Assembly: GCA_964640945.1 (NCBI GenBank)
Contig: CAZXIV010000002.1
Coordinates: 58,393-122,392 of the forward strand
Source of the DNA: JAGOUB01 sp964640945
Lineage (GTDB): Bacteria > Patescibacteriota > Gracilibacteria > Peribacterales > Peribacteraceae
Direction: 5' to 3'
Length of the DNA: 64,000 nt
Shown: one piece after another, positions 43,393 to 50,488 of the stretch
Layout: the number at the start of each line of letters is the position of its first letter
Numbering within the stretch: the first letter of the stretch is position 1
Notes under the pieces: model-generated
Told to the model about the DNA's origin: nothing
What the model saw: only the letters and a program-made list of their open reading frames with translations
Databases searched by the model: none
Program-made: the position numbers and the translations under genes

Positions 43393-44196
43393 ATGCGACG
43401 CCCTCTGATCTTCGGCTTATGGCTCGCGGCCGACCTGGCCGCCTTTTTGCTGGCCTACAGCCTGGCCTACGTGTTGCGCGTGGGGCCCATTCTCTCCACC
43501 GACTTCCCGCTCGACTCGTACCTAACCATTGTCGCGCTGGCAGCGCCCGCCTGGTTAATCGTGCTCCTGAGCACCAAGAGCTTCTCGCTCTTTGCCGACC
43601 AGCGCAGCATCCGCTCGGTCACGGGCTTGGCCTACGCCGCGCTCGTGGGCACGGCCCTCTTCGCGCTGGGCTACTACTTCGCCTACGGCCTGTTCTTCAG
43701 TCGCCTCCTCCTGCTTTTCGCGCTCATTCTCACCTTCATCACCTCCCTACTCACGCACTGGCTGTTCGACGCCTGGCGCCGGCAGTGCCTGCGCCGCGAC
43801 CCGCCCGTGTATCCCACACTCATCGTCGGCCTAACACGCGAGTCAAAGGCGTTGATTGAGCGCCTAAACGGCCTCCAGAGCCCATTTAAGCCGGTCGCCA
43901 TTCTGGACGGCCGCGGCACCAAGGAGACAGACGTGGACAGCGTGCCCGTGCTCGGGCGCCTAAACCTGCTCGAGGAAGTGATCGCCCAAAAGAAGATCAC
44001 GCACCTCATCCAGTGTTCAGACCTGGAGCAGTCGATCAACTTGCTCTCCGCCTGCCGCAGCCGCGGCATCACCTACATGTTGCTCCCCTCTGTGCTCGGC
44101 ATCATCGGCGATAAGGAGCGCGTGGAGATGCTTGAGGGCCTGCCCGTCACCATTGTCGAACCCTCCACCCGCGCCTGGTGGCGCTGGCTGATTTAA
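43393..44196 (+). CDS. WbaP/EpsE-type N-terminal domain protein lacking the transferase domain
   Basis: 267 residues: four membrane segments (about 5-27, 45-62, 75-98, 100-122) and a CoA-binding/Rossmann-like domain (about 135-250, TLIVGLTRESKALIERL, SVPVLGRLNLLEEVI). This is the N-terminal part of polyisoprenyl-phosphate hexose-1-phosphate transferases, but the catalytic bacterial sugar-transferase domain is absent. The protein ends naturally rather than by an obvious frameshift. It may be a regulatory relic or act with a separate transferase. 4 bp ahead of a nucleotidyltransferase. Confidence 0.8.
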   Translation: MRRPLIFGLWLAADLAAFLLAYSLAYVLRVGPILSTDFPLDSYLTIVALAAPAWLIVLLSTKSFSLFADQRSIRSVTGLAYAALVGTALFALGYYFAYGLFFSRLLLLFALILTFITSLLTHWLFDAWRRQCLRRDPPVYPTLIVGLTRESKALIERLNGLQSPFKPVAILDGRGTKETDVDSVPVLGRLNLLEEVIAQKKITHLIQCSDLEQSINLLSACRSRGITYMLLPSVLGIIGDKERVEMLEGLPVTIVEPSTRAWWRWLI

Positions 44197-44200
44197 TCCC

Positions 44201-45151
44201 ATGCAATGTTTTATCCTCGCCGGCGGCTTCGCGACCCGGCTCTGGCCGCTCACCGAGCGCCGGGCCAAGCCGCTGCTGCCGCTCGTCGGCAAACCTCTTT
44301 TAACGCACATCGTTGAAAGCCTGCCGGTACACCTGCCCGTCACCGCCAGCACCAACGCCGAGTTCGCCGAGAGCGTGGGCGATTGGCAGCGCGGCCTCGG
44401 GCGGCCCGTCACGGTCATCGTCGAACGCACGCGCAACGATAAGGAGAAGCTGGGTGCGCTCGGGGCCTTGGCCCAGTGGATGCGCGAGAGTCAGGTCCAA
44501 GACGACATCCTGCTGCTCGCCGGCGACAATTATCTCGGCTTCCAGATGAGCGATTTCCTCGCGGCCTACACGCCCGGCGTCCCCCTGCTGGCCGTCCGCG
44601 AAATCGGCGACCGCGCCGCCGCCACCAAGTTTGGAACAGTGGTGCTGCAACCCGGCACGCGCACCATGGCCCTGTATGAGGAGAAGCCCAAAGAGCCCAA
44701 GTCGAGCCTGGTGAGCACCACCTGCGCCGTCTTCCCCCCGAGCGTTTTCCCGCTCATCCTCGACTACGCCCTCACGCACCCGGATAATAACGGCGGCGTT
44801 TGGGAACAGTTCCTGCGGCACGGCATCCGCTGCGAAGCCTTTCCCTTTACGGAGCCCTGGTTCGACATCGGCTCCTACGAAGCCTACCTGGCCGCTACCC
44901 TCGCCCTCGTCGGCAACACGCTCCAAGTCGACCCGAGCGCCAAATTTCACGAAAGCACCGCCCAGGGCAGCGTGGTACTGGGCGCGCGTTCACAGGTACA
45001 AGGCAGTGACCTCACGAATACCGTGCTTTTCGAGGACTGCCAGGTAGAAGACTGTGTCCTCGACCGCTGCATCCTCGACCGCGGATGCATTCTTAAAGGC
45101 GTGGACCTCTCCGGCAAAATGCTCCGTGCGGGCACGATCCTGACCAAATAA
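44201..45151 (+). CDS. NDP-sugar nucleotidyltransferase
   Basis: 316 residues. N-terminal nucleotidyltransferase signature FILAGGFATRLWPLTERRAKPLLPL (split as FILAGGFATRLWPL and TERRAKPLLPL), LLAGDNYL (metal Asp) and FDIGSYEAY. The C-terminal (about 245-316) has a left-handed beta-helix-like hexapeptide pattern. Enzymes of this class make dTDP-glucose, GDP-mannose or UDP-glucose; the sugar is not decidable. Forms a short operon with the preceding envelope protein, so it likely feeds surface-glycan synthesis. Confidence 0.88.
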   Translation: MQCFILAGGFATRLWPLTERRAKPLLPLVGKPLLTHIVESLPVHLPVTASTNAEFAESVGDWQRGLGRPVTVIVERTRNDKEKLGALGALAQWMRESQVQDDILLLAGDNYLGFQMSDFLAAYTPGVPLLAVREIGDRAAATKFGTVVLQPGTRTMALYEEKPKEPKSSLVSTTCAVFPPSVFPLILDYALTHPDNNGGVWEQFLRHGIRCEAFPFTEPWFDIGSYEAYLAATLALVGNTLQVDPSAKFHESTAQGSVVLGARSQVQGSDLTNTVLFEDCQVEDCVLDRCILDRGCILKGVDLSGKMLRAGTILTK

Positions 45152-45213
45152 GAAATGTGCCAGCCAGCGGGAAACGGAGGACGTTTATCCCTTAAAGCCT
45201 AGTCCGTAAAGCG

Positions 45214-45281
45214 GTGTCACCCTGAGCGTAGCCGAAGGGCGGCACCGCGTGTCTATGGTTCGACCACGCTCACCATGACAC
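45214..45281. repeat. Intergenic REP-like palindromic element
   Basis: 68 bp with terminal inverted ends GTGTCA / TGACAC, an inner block CCCTGAGCGTAGCCGAAGGG and GGTTCGACCACGCTCACC. Sequences of the form TCACCCTGAGCGTAGCCGAAGGG are scattered intergenically in many genomes. The flanking gene-free stretch is 45152-45388. Confidence 0.55.
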
Positions 45282-45350
45282 GCTTTCCTAGCCTTGAGGG
45301 GATATACGGGAAACGGAGCCTGATTGACACGATGAGGCCCCCGTGCCGAA

Positions 45351-45379
45351 TTGCGAGAGTCGGACCGAAAGCGTACACT
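45351..45379 (+). promoter_or_regulatory. Promoter of the SecD-P1-like lipoprotein gene
   Basis: -35 TTGCGA (45351-45356), 17-bp spacer, -10 TACACT (45374-45379). Expected +1 about 45386, 3 nt before the ATG at 45389. Confidence 0.55.
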
Positions 45380-45388
45380 GCCTCCACT

Positions 45389-46054
45389 ATGCGTTTTTCC
45401 CCTGTGATCCTCAGCGGTTTGGCCGTCCTGGCGCTCGTCGCCTGCTCGCCCGATACCCCCACGCTCGTCCGCTACGACGTCACCTTTAAAAACCTCCCCG
45501 CCGATCGGCTGGAGGATCTACCGATCGCCGTGAATAACGTCGTCGGCGGTCGCCTAGGCAGTCTTGGCATCACCACCGCCGATGTGATGGTCCAGCCCAC
45601 AGCTTCTGGCGCTACGGTGGCCATTACGATGCCAAATAGCCTGATCGAGCCTCTAACGGCCCAACTCACCGCCCCCTATACGCTCCGCTTCATGCGGGTC
45701 GCCGGCAGTGGCGAGACGGTCGCCATATCGGTGGCAAAGTTCGGCAACTTTGCCGAGAGCGGCCTCAACGAGACGCACGTCGAGTGGATGGAAGCCAGTA
45801 CCGACGCCGAGGGCATGGGCGCCGTCACCATCACCTTTAATGAGGTTGGCCACGGCCTCCTCAAGTCACTCGCCGGCACCGATGGCGGTCGCCAGTACGG
45901 ACTCTTCGCTAAAGGTAAACTGATCAGCCTCTTCACCATGAACCCCAACTTCGGCGGCGACATCGTCCTCAATAAGATTCCCTCCGCCGACCTCGCCGCC
46001 ATCTTCGCCGACGACGTCGTCGTTGGCCTGCACGCGACTTTCGTCCGCAACTAA
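45389..46054 (+). CDS. Lipoprotein with SecD P1-like domain
   Basis: 221 residues: lipobox ALVAC (C19), then a domain whose order (LNETHVEWMEAS, AVTITFNEVGHGLLKSLAG, YGLFAKGKLISLFTM, DIVLNKI) parallels the SecD periplasmic P1 head (e.g. VxITFDDEGAKLFA, LAIFVGGELITAP). It sits 25 bp upstream of secD. A lipid-anchored extra copy of the SecD head could assist secretion folding. Start chosen at 45389 because it gives a clean lipoprotein signal and a 3-nt leader. Confidence 0.75.
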   Translation: MRFSPVILSGLAVLALVACSPDTPTLVRYDVTFKNLPADRLEDLPIAVNNVVGGRLGSLGITTADVMVQPTASGATVAITMPNSLIEPLTAQLTAPYTLRFMRVAGSGETVAISVAKFGNFAESGLNETHVEWMEASTDAEGMGAVTITFNEVGHGLLKSLAGTDGGRQYGLFAKGKLISLFTMNPNFGGDIVLNKIPSADLAAIFADDVVVGLHATFVRN

Positions 46055-46079
46055 TAATTCCCCGCTTCCTCCCGACACC

Positions 46080-48500
46080 ATGCCCCCCTCTCCGTCCCGC
46101 TCCTATCTCTGGCCGATCGTCACCGCCTTGGTGGCTGCCTACATTGTCGTCATCGCTCTCCCGAGCAGCTGGAAGACATGGGCGCCCGGCTTTTTGAGCG
46201 CTCCCAGCCTGCACCTCGGCCTCGACCTGGCGGGTGGCACACAACTCGACTTCCGCATCTCCGAAGAGGAGATCGCCCAGGAGCGCCTCGCCGTCGCCGC
46301 CGAACTCCAGGCCGCCCGCAACCGCGGCGCCAGCGCCGAGATCATCAGCAGTCTGCAGCTGCAACTCCAGACGATCGACGCCCAGCAGCAAAATCTCGTG
46401 GAGGCCATCCGCACCGTGCTGGAGAAGCGCATCAACTCACTCGGTGTCAGTGAGGCTACCATCACGCCGTCGTACATCGGCGGCGAGCGCCATTTGCTCG
46501 TCGACTGTCCCGGCGTCATCGACGTCCAGAAGTGCATCGACACCGTCGGCAAGACGATCAAGCTGGAGTTCAAGGAAGAGATGGCCGAGGCCACTCCCGA
46601 ATTTGAGGCCGACGTGCGCGCCCGCGCCGATCAGCTCATGGCCCGTTTAACGGGCAGCGGCGAGAAGCTGAAGACTATCGGTGAGGACGTCGGCTCCGAT
46701 CTCGGCGTCGCCTACAACGACTCCATCCCCTACTTCCGCGACGAGCTCCCCAAGGGGCTCGAATCGCTCTGGACCCGCTCAGTCGCCCAGGGCCCCGTCC
46801 GCCTCAACGGCAGCGTGGTCATCCCGGCCACTGCCACCCAGCCGTCGGCTGAGATTCCCGGTATTTTCATCGCCGAGGTCACCGGCCCGCGCGCCGCCAC
46901 GGGCCGCGTCATTTTGGAGGCCTCCACCGCCTTCGCCCAGCTGAAGACCGAGGACTCGACTTTGCAGGCCAGCGCCAAGGAACCAGGCGTGCTGCCGGCC
47001 GACGCCGATCCCGCCCTGCTCTCCGCCATCCGCACCACTAGCCCGGGCTCGCTCAGCACCTTCACCCTGACCGACGGCAAGGCTGGCCTGCTCTTCGTGC
47101 GCGCCTTCCAGGCAGGCGCCGAGACGGTCGATGTCAGCCACATCCTCGTCTCCTACCAGGGCGCCCTGCGCGCCGAAGCCGGTGTCACACGCACCAAGGA
47201 AGAAGCCCTCGCCCGCGCCCAGGACCTTAAAACCAAGCTCGACGGCGGCGCGAACTTCGAAGCTTTGGCCAAGAGCGACTCCGACGGCCCCTCTAAACAG
47301 AGCGGCGGCAGCCTGGGCCCCATCAGCCGCGGCGACGTGGCTCCAGCCTTCGAGACGGTCGCCTTCTCTGCCCTGCCCAACATCATCAGCGAACCGGTCG
47401 AGACCGCCTTCGGCTACCACATCATCCGCGCCAATAAGGCCCCCGCTCGCGCTGCCGACTCGGCCGGCTACGACCTGCTGACTATCGGTTCCGGCGGCCT
47501 CTTGAAGGCCCAAACGTTGCTCGACCGCCTGCAGACGGGCAAGGTCACGCGCAGTGAGGAGGCTCTCCCCGCCCGCGTCCTATTCTTATCGCTCCAACCC
47601 TCGGGCTGGAAGGACACGCCGCTCGACGGCAAACACTTCCGCAGCGCCGCCGTCACCACCGACCCGACGACCGGCCTACCCGTGGTGCAGATCACCTTCG
47701 ACGATGAGGGCGCCAAGCTCTTCGCCACGCTCACCAAGGAGAACCTGCAGAAGCGCATCGCCATCTTTGTCGGCGGCGAGCTCATTACGGCACCCACCGT
47801 CCAGACCGAGATCACGACCGGCATCGCCATTATTACGGGCTCAAGCTCGTTCGAGGACGCCCGGCTACTCGCCCAGGACCTGAATACCGGTTCCATCCCC
47901 GCGCCCATCTACTTGAGCGGCCAGCGCACCGTGGAGCCCACGCTCGGCAACATGGCTCTCCAGGCGTCGCTCTACGCCTCGTTGATCGGCATTATCATCA
48001 CGGCCATCTATCTGCTCTTGATGTACCGGATGCTCGGCCTCATCGCCAACGTCGCTCTGGCCATCTACGCGATCATCTTCTTCGCCCTCATGAAGCTGCC
48101 ACTGCTCTTCGTGACGAACACCTATGTCGTCCTCACGTTGGCCGGCATCGCGGGCATGATCCTCTCCATCGGCATGTCGGTGGACTTAAACGTGCTCATC
48201 TTCGAGCGCATGAAAGAAGAGCTGCGTAAGGGCAAGAGCTTCAAGACCGCGGCTGAAATCGGCTTCGACCGTGCCTGGCCCTCCATCCGCGATAGCAACA
48301 TCTCGACACTCATCACTTGCGCCATCCTGTTTGTGATCGGCACCTCCATCGTCCGCGGCTTTGCCGTCACACTGGCTCTGGGTATCGCCGTCTCGATGAT
48401 CACCGGCGTGACGATCACCCGCTGGCTCATGCGTTTGGTCGCCACCACGCCCCTCGCCCAGAAGCTCTGGCTCTTCGGTGTAAAGGCCCCTAAAGCCTAA
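46080..48500 (+). CDS. secD: Protein translocase subunit SecD with inserted parvulin domain
   Basis: 806 residues. TM1 (about 10-28), LGLDLAGGTQLDF, P1 head split around a PpiC/parvulin-type prolyl isomerase domain (about 350-455: DVSHILVSYQG, ANFEALAKSDSDGPSKQSGG, GYHIIRANKAP). P1 returns with VVQITFDDEGAKLFA and FVGGELITAPTV, followed by five C-terminal helices with GMSVDLNVLIFERMKEE. SecD uses the proton gradient to pull exported proteins through SecYEG. The parvulin insert would fold clients as they emerge. No secF follows, since a terminator comes next. Confidence 0.92.
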   Translation: MPPSPSRSYLWPIVTALVAAYIVVIALPSSWKTWAPGFLSAPSLHLGLDLAGGTQLDFRISEEEIAQERLAVAAELQAARNRGASAEIISSLQLQLQTIDAQQQNLVEAIRTVLEKRINSLGVSEATITPSYIGGERHLLVDCPGVIDVQKCIDTVGKTIKLEFKEEMAEATPEFEADVRARADQLMARLTGSGEKLKTIGEDVGSDLGVAYNDSIPYFRDELPKGLESLWTRSVAQGPVRLNGSVVIPATATQPSAEIPGIFIAEVTGPRAATGRVILEASTAFAQLKTEDSTLQASAKEPGVLPADADPALLSAIRTTSPGSLSTFTLTDGKAGLLFVRAFQAGAETVDVSHILVSYQGALRAEAGVTRTKEEALARAQDLKTKLDGGANFEALAKSDSDGPSKQSGGSLGPISRGDVAPAFETVAFSALPNIISEPVETAFGYHIIRANKAPARAADSAGYDLLTIGSGGLLKAQTLLDRLQTGKVTRSEEALPARVLFLSLQPSGWKDTPLDGKHFRSAAVTTDPTTGLPVVQITFDDEGAKLFATLTKENLQKRIAIFVGGELITAPTVQTEITTGIAIITGSSSFEDARLLAQDLNTGSIPAPIYLSGQRTVEPTLGNMALQASLYASLIGIIITAIYLLLMYRMLGLIANVALAIYAIIFFALMKLPLLFVTNTYVVLTLAGIAGMILSIGMSVDLNVLIFERMKEELRKGKSFKTAAEIGFDRAWPSIRDSNISTLITCAILFVIGTSIVRGFAVTLALGIAVSMITGVTITRWLMRLVATTPLAQKLWLFGVKAPKA

Positions 48501-48521
48501 GAGCTCCGCGTCTTAAGCATC

Positions 48522-48551
48522 AAAAAGACCCGGCCAACGCCGGGTCTTTTT
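48522..48551. terminator. Bidirectional intrinsic terminator
   Basis: AAAAAGACCCGGC-CAAC-GCCGGGTCTTTTT: a perfect 13-bp stem with A- and T-runs on both sides. It ends secD on the plus strand and the convergent 48559 gene on the minus strand. Confidence 0.9.
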
Positions 48552-48558
48552 GTTCTGG

Positions 48559-49305
48559 TTAGTTTAGGTTTGGATCCTGCCGGCGCTTCTGGCGCTGGGC
48601 GGCAGCGATGACGTAGCGGACGGAGGCGATGTCGCCGCTCTTGGCCGCGTGGCGCATGAGGCGCTGGCCGTTGACCGTGCCGCCCTGGTACTCGGTTCCG
48701 TCGACGTAGTCGGCGATGCGGTTCACGGGCAGCAGGTAATCCTGCAGGTATTGCGGCGAGGTGTTGGCGTAGCCGGCGGCCAGCATGGCGTCGGCCTCGA
48801 AGAAGGCGACCGGCGGGGTGCGCAGGAGCTCATCCGCCTCGGGGTCGCCGGTCTGGAGGAGCACGTCGCTGATCTGCTTCGCCTGACCGTCGAGGTGCTG
48901 CACCTCGTGGTCATTGATCTCGGTGGCCGCGCCGCCCTCGGCGGTCGACATGGCGAAGTCGGGGGCGACGAAGATCTGCTTGCCCTTCTGGAGACCGGCG
49001 GAGTCGATGTTGCCCACCTGCATGCGGCTATCGAAGCGCTTCGAGCGAGTGCGGGCCATCTCGGAGGCTGCGCGGACGGCGGCCTCTTCCACCTGGTGGA
49101 GAGCGTCGGCCGAGCCCTGCTTCGCCAGGAGCCGTCCGGCGGCAGCGCGGATGGCGCGCTGATGGACGCTCTCCACCTGGGCGACGCGCGCCTGCCGGTC
49201 AGCCGATTCGCGGACGGCGTCGCCTTCCGTCTCGCGGGCGAGGCGCTGCCCCAGGGCAGCCGTGTCGATCCTGTCCGGGCCGGTGGTGTGGAGGGTGTTG
49301 TTCAT
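48559..49305 (-). CDS. Unrecognised protein with HEVQH zinc-protease-like motif
   Basis: 248 residues, no signal peptide. Helical N-terminal half (about 15-95, many Ala/Arg/Glu). The motif H133-E-V-Q-H137 (INDHEVQHLDGQ) is HExxH; a possible third ligand is in AFFEADAML (near 167-175). The C-terminal stretch (IADYVDGTEYQGGTVNGQRLMRHAA) is polar. Toxin-like or housekeeping peptidase roles are both possible. It is coupled to a small upstream gene by a 4-bp overlap and ends at the shared terminator. Confidence 0.65.
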   Translation of the reverse strand: MNNTLHTTGPDRIDTAALGQRLARETEGDAVRESADRQARVAQVESVHQRAIRAAAGRLLAKQGSADALHQVEEAAVRAASEMARTRSKRFDSRMQVGNIDSAGLQKGKQIFVAPDFAMSTAEGGAATEINDHEVQHLDGQAKQISDVLLQTGDPEADELLRTPPVAFFEADAMLAAGYANTSPQYLQDYLLPVNRIADYVDGTEYQGGTVNGQRLMRHAAKSGDIASVRYVIAAAQRQKRRQDPNLN

Positions 49306-49532
49306 GCGAGGGGAAGGAGTGGCCAGAGCTTTTGGCCGGCAGTGAGAAGCGCCTCGGAGGCGAGGCCGTCAAAGAGGCGGGCGCAAGTCCAGCGGACGGC
49401 CGCGCGGGTACGGCTCTCGGGAGCGGCACGCACGGTCAATTCGCGGACCGGGTCCGTTTCAATGTGGAGAACTGTCTGAGGCTGGTTGGTATGGCTCGGC
49501 TCGGGCCCAATCGCGTGGGGGTTGCACTCCAT
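49302..49532 (-). CDS. Small unrecognised protein upstream of the HEVQH protein
   Basis: 76 residues, Arg/Ala/Thr-rich with a hydrophobic C-terminus (LTAGQKLWPLLPLA). Its stop overlaps the ATG of the HEVQH gene (ATGA), the main argument that it is real. An opposite-strand reading of similar length overlaps it, so the call is tentative. Confidence 0.4.
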   Translation of the reverse strand: MECNPHAIGPEPSHTNQPQTVLHIETDPVRELTVRAAPESRTRAAVRWTCARLFDGLASEALLTAGQKLWPLLPLA

Positions 49533-49588
49533 TGAGGAAACACAGTCTCTCCCTTAATACAATCCTTAGCAAGTAAATGATGAGAAAT

Positions 49589-50488
49589 TTAGCGGAAGCG
49601 GTCGAAATAGCCGCCCACGTCGGTGATAGCGACTTCCTCCACCGGCGTCGTCTGCTTACTTTGGCGCGGCACGAGGCGCTCGTAAAAGTTCGGCACGTCC
49701 TCGCGGCGGTAGAGCACGCCGGTCGCAATCGTTTCGCTCACATCGAGCGCCAATTTGCGCGCCGCCTCCAAGTTGCCGGCATCGTGGCCCAGCGTGGACA
49801 CGTCGCGGCAGCGCTCGAGCAGCCACTCGTGCGTGGCGAATTTATTGAAGGTGGGGCAGGCCTGGAGCACGTCGACAAAGGCGAAGCCACGGTGTTCCAT
49901 GGCCTGCGTGAGGATAGTCGTCAGCTGCGGGATATCACCCGAGAAGCCGCGCGCCACAAAAGTGGGCTCGAGTGAGAAGACGAAATCCATCAACGGCAAG
50001 GTGTGCTCGGGGATGCCATTGGGCGACGTGTTCATCGGCTGACCCTCGGGTGTAAGCGAGCTGGCCTGGCCGGTGGTGAGGCCGTAGTTGGCGTTGTTGT
50101 GGAGAACAAACGTGATGGGGTAGTGGCTGCGGATGGCATGCACGAAGTGGCCGATCCCCTCCGAGAACGTGGCGCCATCACCACCAAAGGCAATAACGGG
50201 AAGCTTGGGATTGGCCAATTTGGCGCCAGCGGCGAAGGGCAGCACGCGGCCGTGCAAGCCGTGGAAGCGGTAGCCGCTCAGTTTGTCGGAACCGTTGCCG
50301 TGGCAGCCCACGTCGTAACAGAGTAGCGCCTGCCAGGGTTGGATGTCCTTCTGGACGAGCGCGCGCTTGAGCGCGGCCCAGATGCCATAGTCGCCGCAGC
50401 CGTCGCACCAGACGCACTTGTTCTCGCAGCGGTACTGCGCCATCGACGCCTTGTCCTGCGGGCCGGAGACGGAAAGCGGGATACCCAT
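49589..50488 (-). CDS. 2-oxoacid:ferredoxin oxidoreductase, beta subunit
   Basis: 299 residues, TPP-binding subunit. Cys motif NKCVWCDGCGDYGI (Fe-S, near 24-36), TPP/Mg motif AFGGDGATFSEGIGHFVHA and NNANYGLTTGQ (GDG-x(~25)-NN). It decarboxylates a 2-oxoacid, probably pyruvate or 2-oxoglutarate, with the alpha subunit, making acyl-CoA and reduced carrier. Its ATG shares one base with the alpha stop (TGATG). The motifs resemble KorB/PorB of archaea and anaerobes. Confidence 0.9.
   Translation of the reverse strand: MGIPLSVSGPQDKASMAQYRCENKCVWCDGCGDYGIWAALKRALVQKDIQPWQALLCYDVGCHGNGSDKLSGYRFHGLHGRVLPFAAGAKLANPKLPVIAFGGDGATFSEGIGHFVHAIRSHYPITFVLHNNANYGLTTGQASSLTPEGQPMNTSPNGIPEHTLPLMDFVFSLEPTFVARGFSGDIPQLTTILTQAMEHRGFAFVDVLQACPTFNKFATHEWLLERCRDVSTLGHDAGNLEAARKLALDVSETIATGVLYRREDVPNFYERLVPRQSKQTTPVEEVAITDVGGYFDRFR

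Noticed and set aside
48649..49479. 276-codon plus-strand open frame opposite the HEVQH gene
   Set aside because: No motif, no start signal, and the opposite-strand gene has a 4-bp-overlap partner and a terminator.
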